10,325 nt of DNA from Lachnospiraceae bacterium UBA3732 (GCA_002372545.1 DFHD01000033.1:1-10325), one strand, 5' to 3'. Counted from the first letter of the stretch, positions 1 to 5,391 are shown. Numbers and translations: made by a program. Notes: generated from the sequence alone by a model not told the origin.

Positions 1-1241
1 TCATCAATATGCTCTGTTCCGATGGATAACCGGATGGTGTTTTCTTTGATTCCCTGATCCAGCAGTTCCTCAGTGGAAAGCTGGGAATGGGTTGTGGAAG
101 CCGGATGGATGACCAGGCTCTTAACATCTGCTACATTTGCCAGGAGGGAGAAGATCTTCAGGTTGTCTATAAACTTCCAGGCCTCTTCGCGTCCGCCCTT
201 GATCTCAAAGGTAAAGATGGAAGCGCCGCCGTTGGGGAAGTACTTCTGATACAGCGCATGATCCGGGTGGTCGGGAAGAGATGGATGGTTAACCTTCTCC
301 ACCAGCGGATGGCTGCTCAGATATTCTACAACCTTCTTCGTATTCTCTGCATGTCTTTCCAGTCTCAGGGAAAGGGTTTCCACGCCCTGAAGGAGAAGAA
401 ATGCATTAAAGGGAGAAATCGTAGCGCCGGTATCCCGAAGGAGGATGGCGCGGATGTATGTCACGAATGCTGCCGGGCCGACCACATCATAGAAGGATAC
501 GCCATGATAGCTGGGATTCGGTGCCGCAATATTCGGATACTTTCCGCTTGCACTCCAGTCAAACTTACCTGCCTCTACTATAATACCGCCAAGCGTGGTC
601 CCGTGTCCACCAATAAATTTTGTAGCGGAATGCACAACGATATCTGCGCCATGCTCGATGGGCCGGATCAGATACGGCGTACCGAAGGTATTATCGATCA
701 CCAGCGGGAGGCCATGCTTATGGGCAATCTCTGCAATCGCATCGATATCCGGAATATCACTGTTGGGATTGCCCAGCGTTTCCAGATAGATCGCACGCGT
801 GTTTTCACGGATAGCCGCTTCCACCTCAGCCAGATCATGGGCATCCACGAAGGTGGTTTCAATTCCATACTGGGGCAGGGTATGTGCAAGAAGATTGAAG
901 CTGCCGCCGTAGATGGTCTTCTGTGCAACAATGTGTCCGCCGTTTGCTGCCAGCGCCTGAATGGTATAGGTGATGGCCGCCGCGCCGGAAGCCAGGGCCA
1001 GCGCTGCGCTGCCGCCCTCCAGGGCTGCCAGACGCTTCTCCAGGACATCTTGTGTGCTGTTGGTCAGTCTTCCGTAAATGTTACCGGGGTCTGCCAGCCC
1101 GAAGCGGTCTGCCGCATGCTGGCTGTTATGAAACACATATGATGTCGTCTGGTAGATGGGCACTGCCCGGGAATCCGTTGCCGGATCTGCCGTTTCCTGT
1201 CCTACGTGTAACTGAAGGGTTTCGAATCTGTAATCGCTCAT
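1..1241 (-). CDS. metY: O-acetylhomoserine aminocarboxypropyltransferase (O-acetylhomoserine sulfhydrylase), 3' end cut by window edge
   Basis: Cytosolic PLP enzyme of the Cys/Met metabolism family that makes homocysteine from O-acetylhomoserine and sulfide (direct sulfhydrylation route to methionine); it may also accept methanethiol. The start is ATG at 1241, with AAAGGAG at 1249-1255. The reading frame stays open for 413 codons to the left edge. The family usually runs to about 425-430 residues, so only the last dozen or so are missing. Visible hallmarks are the N-terminal FETLQLHVGQE and PIYQTTSYVF segments, GRLTNSTQDVLEKR, LASGAAA, the DNTFGTPYL loop, and the PLP-lysine segment SATKFIGGHG with Lys208. 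Near the end it reads RLSIGTEHID, as expected for the family. The gene lies behind a long leader with an attenuator-like structure and opposite an Rrf2-type regulator. Cystathionine gamma-synthase or gamma-lyase are alternatives within the superfamily, but the length and the sequence around Lys208 fit MetY best. Confidence 0.93.
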   Translation of the reverse strand, partial: MSDYRFETLQLHVGQETADPATDSRAVPIYQTTSYVFHNSQHAADRFGLADPGNIYGRLTNSTQDVLEKRLAALEGGSAALALASGAAAITYTIQALAANGGHIVAQKTIYGGSFNLLAHTLPQYGIETTFVDAHDLAEVEAAIRENTRAIYLETLGNPNSDIPDIDAIAEIAHKHGLPLVIDNTFGTPYLIRPIEHGADIVVHSATKFIGGHGTTLGGIIVEAGKFDWSASGKYPNIAAPNPSYHGVSFYDVVGPAAFVTYIRAILLRDTGATISPFNAFLLLQGVETLSLRLERHAENTKKVVEYLSSHPLVEKVNHPSLPDHPDHALYQKYFPNGGASIFTFEIKGGREEAWKFIDNLKIFSLLANVADVKSLVIHPASTTHSQLSTEELLDQGIKENTIRLSIGTEHID

Positions 1242-1295
1242 GTTTATTCTCCTTTATATGTATAAGTCGGTAGTATAAATCGGTTTTGTTCTTTT

Positions 1296-1368
1296 TTTAT
1301 CTTTCTTCCTGTTAGCTGTAACTATTCACAGCTCCCTGAAAACCATTTGGAAAGTCTGCGCTGTTAGC
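1296..1368. repeat. Segment of a dispersed intergenic repeat (copy 1)
   Basis: Non-coding stretch in the metY 5' UTR. It contains the hairpin AGCTGT (1314-1319) / ACAGCT (1328-1333) and the motif GTAACTATTCACAG (about 1318-1331), followed by a CATTTGGAAAGTCTGCGCT segment. All three elements recur in the same order, with substitutions that keep the hairpin paired, around 3050-3115. The GGTTTTGTTCTTTT string just upstream (about 1282-1295) also recurs at 3215-3228. This suggests two diverged copies of one intergenic repeat family. Its function is unknown; transcribed, it would form a small hairpin between the attenuator and the metY ribosome binding site. Confidence 0.55.
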
Positions 1369-1381
1369 AACCTTGTATAAC

Positions 1382-1415
1382 AAAAAACCCGGACGAATGA
1401 TTTCGCTCCCGGGCA
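1382..1415 (-). terminator. Rho-independent terminator in the metY leader (attenuator)
   Basis: On the minus strand the RNA reads CCCGG, a GA bulge, GCGAA, loop AUCA, UUCGU, CCGGG, then six U. That is a 10-bp stem with one G-U pair and a U tract (AAAAAA at 1382-1387 on the plus strand). It sits about 140 nt before the metY start and inside the same transcript, so it can only act as premature termination. Its 5' arm (1406-1415) is exactly complementary to 1505-1514 in the leader ORF, so it can be disrupted by a competing structure. Confidence 0.8.
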
Positions 1416-1514
1416 AATGGCTTCCTTTTGCTGATCCTGCTCGATCCGCTTCAGTTCGTTACAAGGCGGCAACATCGGCATGCTGACGCCCCAGCCATCA
1501 TAAATGCCCGGGAG
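1406..1514 (-). promoter_or_regulatory. Antiterminator and competing helices of the metY attenuator
   Basis: Direct reading of the minus strand shows three mutually exclusive pairings. (1) Antiterminator: CTCCCGGGCA (1505-1514, leader codons 18-21) pairs perfectly with TGCCCGGGAG (1406-1415, the terminator 5' arm), and the inner ATGGCT (1493-1498) pairs with AGCCAT (1417-1422), giving 16 bp. (2) Anti-antiterminator: GGCAT (1504-1508) with ATGCC (1477-1481), stacked on GCTG (1492-1495) with CAGC (1482-1485). The continuous 3' arm lies at leader codons 28-31, overlapping Cys30. (3) The terminator itself. Inference: a ribosome stalled at codons 30-33 would mask helix 2, free 1504-1514 to form helix 1, and let transcription reach metY. 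Completed translation would let helix 2 and the terminator form. A further 7-bp helix (1542-1548 with 1593-1599) encloses the leader ribosome binding site. Confidence 0.68.
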
Positions 1515-1567
1515 TTAAACATTCGACAACACATCATCCAATTTGCTCTGCCAAACTCAGTATGCAT
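1451..1567 (-). CDS. Met/Cys-rich leader peptide of metY (38 aa)
   Basis: Short ORF from ATG at 1567 to TGA at 1451-1453 within the metY leader RNA. It is preceded at 8 nt spacing by a consensus ribosome binding site, AAAGGAGG (1576-1583), stronger than that of metY itself. Of 38 residues six are Met (1, 11, 12, 16, 23, 24) and five Cys (13, 14, 30, 32, 33). They fall in two clusters, MMCCRM at 11-16 and CRCC at 30-33, with MM at 23-24 between. There is no membrane segment or known domain. Composition, the strong ribosome binding site, the position upstream of a terminator, and overlap of its codons with the antiterminator strand all match attenuation leader peptides of amino-acid biosynthesis genes. 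Codons for the end products of the controlled pathway act as sensors. The proposed role is inferred; the ORF and its codons are read directly. I do not know a described family with this sequence. Confidence 0.78.
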   Translation of the reverse strand: MHTEFGRANWMMCCRMFNSRAFMMAGASACRCCRLVTN

Positions 1568-1575
1568 GATTTCCG

Positions 1576-1583
1576 CCTCCTTT
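1576..1583 (-). promoter_or_regulatory. Ribosome binding site of the metY leader peptide
   Basis: The minus strand reads AAAGGAGG, eight nucleotides before the ATG at 1567. This near-perfect anti-16S match is the main evidence that the Met/Cys-rich ORF is translated and is not a chance reading frame. Confidence 0.8.
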
Positions 1584-1636
1584 CACCAATCTGAGCAAAG
1601 CCTTTGTACACCTCCTGCGGAATTCCTTATTCCGCA

Positions 1637-1671
1637 TCGCATTCTGCACTCTGCACTCTGCACTCTGCATT
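1637..1671. repeat. Heptamer tandem repeat in the metY leader
   Basis: Three perfect copies of CTGCACT (1644-1664) are flanked by one-mismatch units ending in CATT on either side. It lies in the transcribed 5' part of the metY leader, between the promoter and the leader-peptide ribosome binding site. Copy number could vary by slippage; no function is evident. Confidence 0.85.
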
Positions 1672-1700
1672 CCTCGATGTACCTTGCTTTGACAATTGAC

Positions 1701-1729
1701 ATCTTATCACCATTTACCTATCGTGTCAA
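1701..1729 (-). promoter_or_regulatory. Promoter of the metY leader transcript
   Basis: The minus strand has a perfect -35 TTGACA (1724-1729), a 17-nt spacer and a -10 TAAGAT (1701-1706). An A/T-rich tract upstream (about 1735-1754) could act as an UP element. The predicted transcript start is near 1694, giving a leader of about 450 nt before metY. The -35 box lies inside the inverted repeat at 1714-1736. Confidence 0.8.
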
Positions 1730-1736
1730 TAGGTTT
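1714..1736. promoter_or_regulatory. Candidate Rrf2-type operator over the metY promoter -35
   Basis: Inverted repeat ACCTAT (1716-1721), 7-nt spacer, ATAGGT (1729-1734). In extended form the half-sites are TTACCTAT and, on the other strand, AAACCTAT. It overlaps the -35 hexamer of the leader promoter, so binding would repress. The same half-site recurs in the repeat at 1755-1785 next to the divergent Rrf2 gene, which makes that protein the obvious candidate ligand. Binding is inferred. Confidence 0.6.
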
Positions 1737-1749
1737 TTGAAAAAAATTA

Positions 1750-1779
1750 TTGATTTGCCTACTCACCCTGCGGTATAAT
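1750..1779 (+). promoter_or_regulatory. Promoter of the Rrf2-family regulator gene
   Basis: -35 TTGATT (1750-1755), 18-nt spacer, perfect -10 TATAAT (1774-1779). The expected start of transcription is near 1786, about 37 nt before the gene start. It is divergent from, and only some 20 bp apart from, the metY leader promoter. Confidence 0.75.
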
Positions 1780-1785
1780 AGGCAA
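1755..1785. promoter_or_regulatory. Candidate autoregulatory operator of the Rrf2-family gene
   Basis: Inverted repeat with 7-bp arms, TTGCCTA (1755-1761) and TAGGCAA (1779-1785), separated by 17 nt. It touches the end of the -35 and spans the -10 of the regulator's own promoter. The arms share the TTRCCTAT half-site with the repeat at 1714-1736. Autorepression is inferred from the position. Confidence 0.55.
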
Positions 1786-1822
1786 AACATGTTTTTCATA
1801 CATAATCTACGGAGGTGAGCTC

Positions 1823-2248
1823 ATGATATCAACAAAGGGCCGCTATGCCCTGCGGGTCATGATCGACCTGGCAGAAAATGCGGAAAAGGGTCCCATTCCC
1901 CTGAGGGATGTGGCAGAAAGACAGGGGATTTCCAAAAAATATCTGGAGATCATCGTAAAGGAAATGGTAACCGGCGGACTGATCACAGGAACCAGCGGCA
2001 AGGGCGGCGGCTACCGTCTCTGCAGAGCCGCAGAAGAATATACAGTCGGGGAGATCATCGAACTCATGGAGGGAACCCTCGCTCCGGTAGCCTGCCTGTC
2101 GGATCCGGACTATGACTGCCCCCGCCGGGATGGCTGCAAGACCCTGCCCATGTGGACAGAGTATGCTCACATGATCCACGACTTTTTCTATGGAAAAACG
2201 CTTTCCGACCTGCTGAACACACCACCCATCCAAACCTGGGTGATCTGA
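1823..2248 (+). CDS. Rrf2-family transcriptional regulator (IscR/CymR type)
   Basis: A 141-aa winged-helix DNA-binding regulator of the usual Rrf2 length. The start is ATG at 1823 after GGAGGTGA (1811-1818). The N-terminal STKGRYALRVMIDLA (residues 3-17) and the recognition-helix region ISKKYLEIIVKEM (36-48) followed by the wing GTSGKGGGYRL (56-66) are family hallmarks. Cys91, Cys99 and Cys105 (spacing X7 and X5) correspond to the three cysteines that bind a [2Fe-2S] cluster in IscR; Cys67 is an extra one. The cysteine-metabolism repressor CymR lacks this trio as far as I know, so an Fe-S or redox-sensing member is more likely than a strict CymR. It is divergent from metY, with shared inverted repeats in between, so control of sulfur assimilation and of itself is the natural inference. 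The effector cannot be told from sequence. Confidence 0.9.
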   Translation: MISTKGRYALRVMIDLAENAEKGPIPLRDVAERQGISKKYLEIIVKEMVTGGLITGTSGKGGGYRLCRAAEEYTVGEIIELMEGTLAPVACLSDPDYDCPRRDGCKTLPMWTEYAHMIHDFFYGKTLSDLLNTPPIQTWVI

Positions 2249-2287
2249 CAGACGTTGTCTCATGCTCCCTTTCCTACGCGCGACGAA

Positions 2288-2328
2288 AAGAGCCGGGGAT
2301 TCGATCCGATCCCGGCTCTTCTTCTTTG
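2288..2328 (+). terminator. Terminator after the Rrf2-family gene, probably bidirectional
   Basis: Stem AAGAGCCGGG (2288-2297) / CCCGGCTCTT (2311-2320), 10 bp, with a 13-nt loop, followed by a pyrimidine-rich TCTTCTTTG. It lies between two convergent genes, 40 nt after the regulator's stop. On the minus strand it is followed by TTTTCG, so it may also end the transcript of the 96-aa gene. Confidence 0.75.
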
Positions 2329-2360
2329 TGCTATCATTCAGTTTGAAAACAGCGGCTCTC

Positions 2361-2651
2361 CTACTCTTCCTCTTTCGTCAGTTCCTGAATTGCCTCATCG
2401 CTGAGAGGTCCTTCCTTCAGTTTCTCCCAGGTATTCCGGGCGATATCACTGATCTTCTGCGGAAGCAGTTCCTCATGATCCTTGTAATGTCCATAGCCGC
2501 GGTAGCTGTTGGTATACTGTGCAACCTCCTGACCTTCTCTTAATACCCAGACCTTCATGTCGGGCTCACCCTCATGTGCATTGTTGCGCGGTCTGAGTTC
2601 GATCAGCCATGAATCATTTTCAAAGATCTTTTTGTAATCATTATTTGCCAT
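2361..2651 (-). CDS. Hypothetical protein, 96 aa
   Basis: I do not recognise this protein. The start is ATG at 2651 with AAGGAGG at 2661-2667, eight to nine nt upstream, and codon use looks normal, so it is very likely a real gene. It is a small soluble acidic protein with no signal peptide, membrane segment or cysteine. Notable parts are an N-terminal KIFENDSWLIELRPRNN stretch, the segment MKVWVLREGQEVAQYTNSYRGYG rich in beta-forming and aromatic residues (about 32-54), and a charged helical C-terminus ending in KEEE. It is 102 nt downstream of the TSCPD gene in the same direction, and the two may share a transcript. It is convergent with the Rrf2-family gene. Confidence 0.75.
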   Translation of the reverse strand: MANNDYKKIFENDSWLIELRPRNNAHEGEPDMKVWVLREGQEVAQYTNSYRGYGHYKDHEELLPQKISDIARNTWEKLKEGPLSDEAIQELTKEEE

Positions 2652-2753
2652 ACCCTAAACCCTCCTTATGAAATAATAATACCTTATTACCGGGTGAAGT
2701 GCAAGATGAAGTTGATGGATTTATCTTCTTTCTGTAAAAACGTGAGTCCTGTC

Positions 2754-3005
2754 TCAGGCGAGTGCCTGATCAATTGCCAGCGCCAGCTGGTCCGCGCAGG
2801 AGGTTCCCTTCATTCCGCACTTATTTCCGCGAAGGATATCCGCAATTTCCGCCGCGTCCTTTCCTTCCACAAGCCGGCCGATGGCCTTCAGATTCCCGTT
2901 GCATCCACCCATGACACTGAGGTGATGCAGCCTCTTTTCCTCATCCAGATCAAAGTCGATCTGAAACGCACAGACGCCCTTGGGGGTATATGTTATATGT
3001 TCCAT
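2754..3005 (-). CDS. TSCPD domain protein, TIGR03905 (four-cysteine) family
   Basis: An 83-aa protein, about the usual size for this family of small clostridial proteins. The start is ATG at 3005 with GGAGG at 3011-3016. Four cysteines, Cys12, Cys35, Cys63 and Cys70, sit in conserved contexts: YTPKGVC, MGGCNGNLKAIGRL and GNKCGMKGTSCADQLA. The last holds a degenerate TSCPD-like motif, a module also found at the C-terminus of B12-dependent ribonucleotide reductases. The cysteines probably bind a metal, most likely zinc. The biochemical role of the stand-alone family is not established, so none is given. Followed 102 nt later by the 96-aa gene in the same orientation; no clear promoter was seen upstream. 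Confidence 0.85.
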   Translation of the reverse strand: MEHITYTPKGVCAFQIDFDLDEEKRLHHLSVMGGCNGNLKAIGRLVEGKDAAEIADILRGNKCGMKGTSCADQLALAIDQALA

Positions 3006-3066
3006 TTCCGCCTCCGTTTTTTTTACTCTTTTTTATTGTTCTTCTACGTCTTTCTTCTTAGTAACT

Positions 3067-3252
3067 GTTACTTTTCACAGTTACCTCATTCCCATTCGGA
3101 AAGTCCGCGCTCCGCGCTCTACTGTCTGCTTCGCAGACACTTTCCTCATGTCCCTGAGGTTCCTGCTTCGCAGTTTTCATAATATAAAAGACCAAAACAC
3201 GACAGCAAGCGGCCGGTTTTGTTCTTTTATATCATGAACTGTGAATAGTAAC
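3067..3252. repeat. MITE-like non-coding element with terminal inverted repeats (repeat copy 2)
   Basis: A 186-bp stretch bounded by 16-bp inverted repeats with one mismatch, GTTACTTTTCACAGTT (3067-3082) and the complement of AACTGTGAATAGTAAC (3237-3252). Inside are a 17-bp inverted repeat with one mismatch (3182-3198 / 3216-3232), the hairpins GTCTGC/GCAGAC (3124-3138) and CCTCA/TGAGG (3144-3159), and a second CTGCTTCGCAG. Just at the left end is another hairpin, GTAACTGT/ACAGTTAC (3061-3084). Its left part aligns with the segment at 1296-1368. There is no ORF of note. It fills most of the 351-nt gap between the TSCPD and HD genes and fits a small non-autonomous or palindromic repeat. Mobility is not shown: I see no convincing target-site duplication. 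Confidence 0.6.
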
Positions 3253-3283
3253 ATTTTACCACATAATCCCATGAAATGCATCC

Positions 3284-3312
3284 TTTACACCGTCCCGTTT
3301 TTGCTGTAAAAT
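3284..3312 (+). promoter_or_regulatory. Promoter of the tandem HD/HD-GYP gene
   Basis: -35 TTTACA (3284-3289), 17-nt spacer, -10 TAAAAT (3307-3312). It is placed about 45 nt before the TTG start, just outside the repeat element that ends at 3252. Confidence 0.65.
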
Positions 3313-3340
3313 GGGAATAGCGACAGAGCAAATCTGCATC

Positions 3341-3347
3341 AAAGGAG
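3341..3347 (+). promoter_or_regulatory. Ribosome binding site supporting a TTG start
   Basis: AAAGGAG ends nine nt before TTG at 3357. No in-frame ATG is near, and the next ATG (in AATGAAATT) is out of frame, so this site decides for the TTG start of the HD/HD-GYP gene. Confidence 0.7.
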
Positions 3348-3356
3348 TGTGTTCTC

Positions 3357-4610
3357 TTGAGAATCAATCTGAATGAAATTTTATATGCGGTTTCCTTCGG
3401 CCTTGATTCCGTAGAGCATGAGCTGATGGGAACTAAGATGGGCCACAGCAAGCGGGTGACCGCCCTGGCCGTCATGACCGGAAAGGCTCTTGGCCTGAAT
3501 GATAAGGAACTGATCGATCTGGCCGCGTATTCCATTCTCCATGACCACGCTTATACAGAGGTCAACCAGGAGGAGCTGGAATATAAGCGTTATAACAACG
3601 GTGAAGGCTATTCGAAGACTGACTTTAATATCCGCCACTGCATCATCGGAGAGAGTAATACCAAGTACGTCCCCTTCCGGACCAATAACCGGGACGTGAT
3701 CCTTCTCCATCATGAAAATGCAGACGGATCCGGCCCCTTTGGAAAGACAAGTCAGAGAACCCCCATAAAGGCGCAGCTGATCCACATGGCCGATCTCATC
3801 GAGCAGGAATTTGACCTTAACATGTCCGATTCCAATACGCTGGGCGGCGTACTCTATTTCGTAAAATCCAACACCGGCACCCTCTTCTCTCATGAGATTT
3901 CCGATGCCTTTATGAAGAACTTCAAGCAAAAGCAGCTGTCCTGCCTGACCTTTTCCAATATCGATACCTACCTCAGGAAGGCCATCAAGAATTATGATGA
4001 TGACTATTCCTTCTCCGAAGTTCGGAACCTTGCCACCCTGCTTGCGCGTATCGTGGACTTCAAGTCCCACTATACCTGCCGGCATTCCATCGGTGTGGCG
4101 GAGAACGCTGAATCACTGGCGCTCTGCTACCAGTTCCCGGAGGATAAGACCACCAAGTTCTATCTGGCCGGTGCGCTGCATGATATCGGAAAGCTGATGA
4201 TCCCGAATGCCATTCTGCAAAAGCCCGGACGGCTGGACGAATATGAGTATGAGCAGATGAAGAACCACGCCTACTATACCTACGATATTCTCCGGAAGAT
4301 CAAGGGCATGGATGATATCATGGTATGGGCCAGCCACCATCATGAAAAGCTCGATGGAAGCGGTTATCCCTTCGGTCTCACTGCCGAGCAGTTGACCATA
4401 GAGGAAAGAATGATGACCTGCGCCGATATCTATCAGGCGCTCACAGAGGAGCGTTCCTACAAAGAGGGCTTTGAACACAGCAAGGCCATTGCCATTATGC
4501 GTGATATGGCCATGAAGGGCGAGATTGATTATAACGTTGTCAATAACGTTGACATGATTTTCTCCCGCCGCGGCACCTTCCACGATGCGGCAACCACCGT
4601 TCTGAACTGA
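3357..4610 (+). CDS. Tandem HD / HD-GYP domain phosphohydrolase
   Basis: A 417-aa cytosolic protein with no signal or membrane segment, made of two HD modules. The C-terminal module (about 225-400) is a full HD-GYP domain: His243, His275-Asp276 in HDIGK, His304, His328-His329 and the GYP motif in DGSGYPFG (333-340), then Asp357. HD-GYP domains are metal-dependent phosphodiesterases of cyclic dinucleotides, classically c-di-GMP. The N-terminal module (about 20-160) keeps the metal-ligand pattern His30, His62-Asp63, His94, His118-His119, Asp146. It has lost the lysine after HD and the tyrosine of GYP (GSGPFG at 124-129), so it may be regulatory or have another substrate. There is no sensory or receiver domain; partner proteins would have to supply input. 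It has its own promoter and terminator and starts at TTG, so it is a single-gene unit. The substrate is not proven by sequence. Confidence 0.85.
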   Translation: MRINLNEILYAVSFGLDSVEHELMGTKMGHSKRVTALAVMTGKALGLNDKELIDLAAYSILHDHAYTEVNQEELEYKRYNNGEGYSKTDFNIRHCIIGESNTKYVPFRTNNRDVILLHHENADGSGPFGKTSQRTPIKAQLIHMADLIEQEFDLNMSDSNTLGGVLYFVKSNTGTLFSHEISDAFMKNFKQKQLSCLTFSNIDTYLRKAIKNYDDDYSFSEVRNLATLLARIVDFKSHYTCRHSIGVAENAESLALCYQFPEDKTTKFYLAGALHDIGKLMIPNAILQKPGRLDEYEYEQMKNHAYYTYDILRKIKGMDDIMVWASHHHEKLDGSGYPFGLTAEQLTIEERMMTCADIYQALTEERSYKEGFEHSKAIAIMRDMAMKGEIDYNVVNNVDMIFSRRGTFHDAATTVLN

Positions 4611-4650
4611 AGACTTACCTGCTTTCTGTGGCAGCACTGTTCTGAATTTC

Positions 4651-4683
4651 AAAAAACCGGAGAGACTTCCTCTCCGGTTTTTT
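4651..4683. terminator. Bidirectional Rho-independent terminator
   Basis: Perfect 14-bp stem, AAAAAACCGGAGAG (4651-4664) / CTCTCCGGTTTTTT (4670-4683), loop ACTTC. The A and T runs serve as U tracts on both strands. It lies between the convergent HD/HD-GYP gene (stop at 4610) and upp (stop at 4762), so it ends both transcripts. Confidence 0.93.
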
Positions 4684-4761
4684 GATTATTCGCCTGATCA
4701 AAACTGAATTACGCGTACGGATGACCCGAATGCGTTTTAATCACCACGCATTCCCAAAAAC

Positions 4762-5391
4762 TTATTTCGTACCGAAAATCCGGTCACCGGCATCGCCAAG
4801 GCCGGGCACAATGTACGCATTCTCATTCAGCTTCTCATCCACATTTCCCACATAGATATCGATATCCGGGTGCGCTGCCTCTAGCGCCGCAAGTCCCTCG
4901 GGAGCGGCAATGATGCACATAAACTTGATGTTTGTGCAGCCCTTTGCCTTAATGAACTTAACTGCCTGAATAGCAGAGCCGCCCGTGGCCAGCATGGGAT
5001 CCGGAAGGATGACCAGACGCTCGCCGATGTTCTCCGGCAGCTTGCAGAAATATTCATGCGGCTCATGCGTTTCTTCATCCCGGTAAAGGCCGATATGCCC
5101 AACCTTTGCCGCCGGAACAAGAGAAAGGATACCGTTCACCATGCCGAGGCCGGCACGCAGGATGGGTACCACTGCCAGCTTCTTTCCGGAAAGCACCGGC
5201 TGATACGACTCCGCAATGGGAGATTTTACCAGCATCTGCTCGGTGGGCAGGTCGCGCAGGGCCTCATATCCCATCAGCATGGCAATCTCTTCTACCAGAA
5301 TACGAAAGTCCCTGGTACCTGTTGTTTCATCCCGCAAAAGTGTGATCTTATGCTTGATCAGCGGATGATCGATGATCACTGTATTTCCCAT
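4762..5391 (-). CDS. upp: Uracil phosphoribosyltransferase
   Basis: Cytosolic salvage enzyme: uracil plus PRPP gives UMP and pyrophosphate. At 209 aa it is the normal length for bacterial Upp. Landmarks are IDHPLIKHKITLLRDE (7-22), the conserved VVPILRAGLGM (74-84), the PRPP-binding loop VILPDPMLATGGSA (127-140) and the C-terminal uracil-binding YIVPGLGDAGDRIFGTK (193-209). The start is ATG at 5391 with GGAGG about ten nt upstream. It lies 57 nt downstream of the NCS2 permease in the same direction, the usual import-plus-salvage pair, and is the last gene before the terminator at 4651-4683. No PyrR-type attenuator is visible in the short gap, so expression probably follows the permease. The identification is secure. 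Confidence 0.96.
   Translation of the reverse strand: MGNTVIIDHPLIKHKITLLRDETTGTRDFRILVEEIAMLMGYEALRDLPTEQMLVKSPIAESYQPVLSGKKLAVVPILRAGLGMVNGILSLVPAAKVGHIGLYRDEETHEPHEYFCKLPENIGERLVILPDPMLATGGSAIQAVKFIKAKGCTNIKFMCIIAAPEGLAALEAAHPDIDIYVGNVDEKLNENAYIVPGLGDAGDRIFGTK

Noticed and set aside
87..1142. Long plus-strand open frame of 351 codons
   Set aside because: It is antisense to metY, Cys- and Arg-rich with no recognisable domain, and lacks a good ribosome binding site. The minus-strand frame has all the MetY motifs.
1637..1671. CRISPR-like array
   Set aside because: Units are only 7 bp and contiguous without spacers: a simple tandem repeat.
1242..1700. SAM-I riboswitch or T-box in the metY leader
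   Set aside because: These are the usual Firmicutes solutions for Met/Cys genes. I looked on the minus strand for the GAGGGA/GCAACC core of SAM-I and the GGTGGNACCGCG-type box of T-boxes and found neither; the AGCAACC near 1366 is on the wrong strand.
1428..1778. Plus-strand open frame of 116 codons across the leader region
   Set aside because: It runs through the heptamer repeat and both promoters on the opposite strand, with no ribosome binding site and no protein-like composition.
2725..2760. Terminator after the TSCPD gene
   Set aside because: Only a 4-bp CCTG/CAGG stem overlapping the stop codon, followed by T5; too weak to call.
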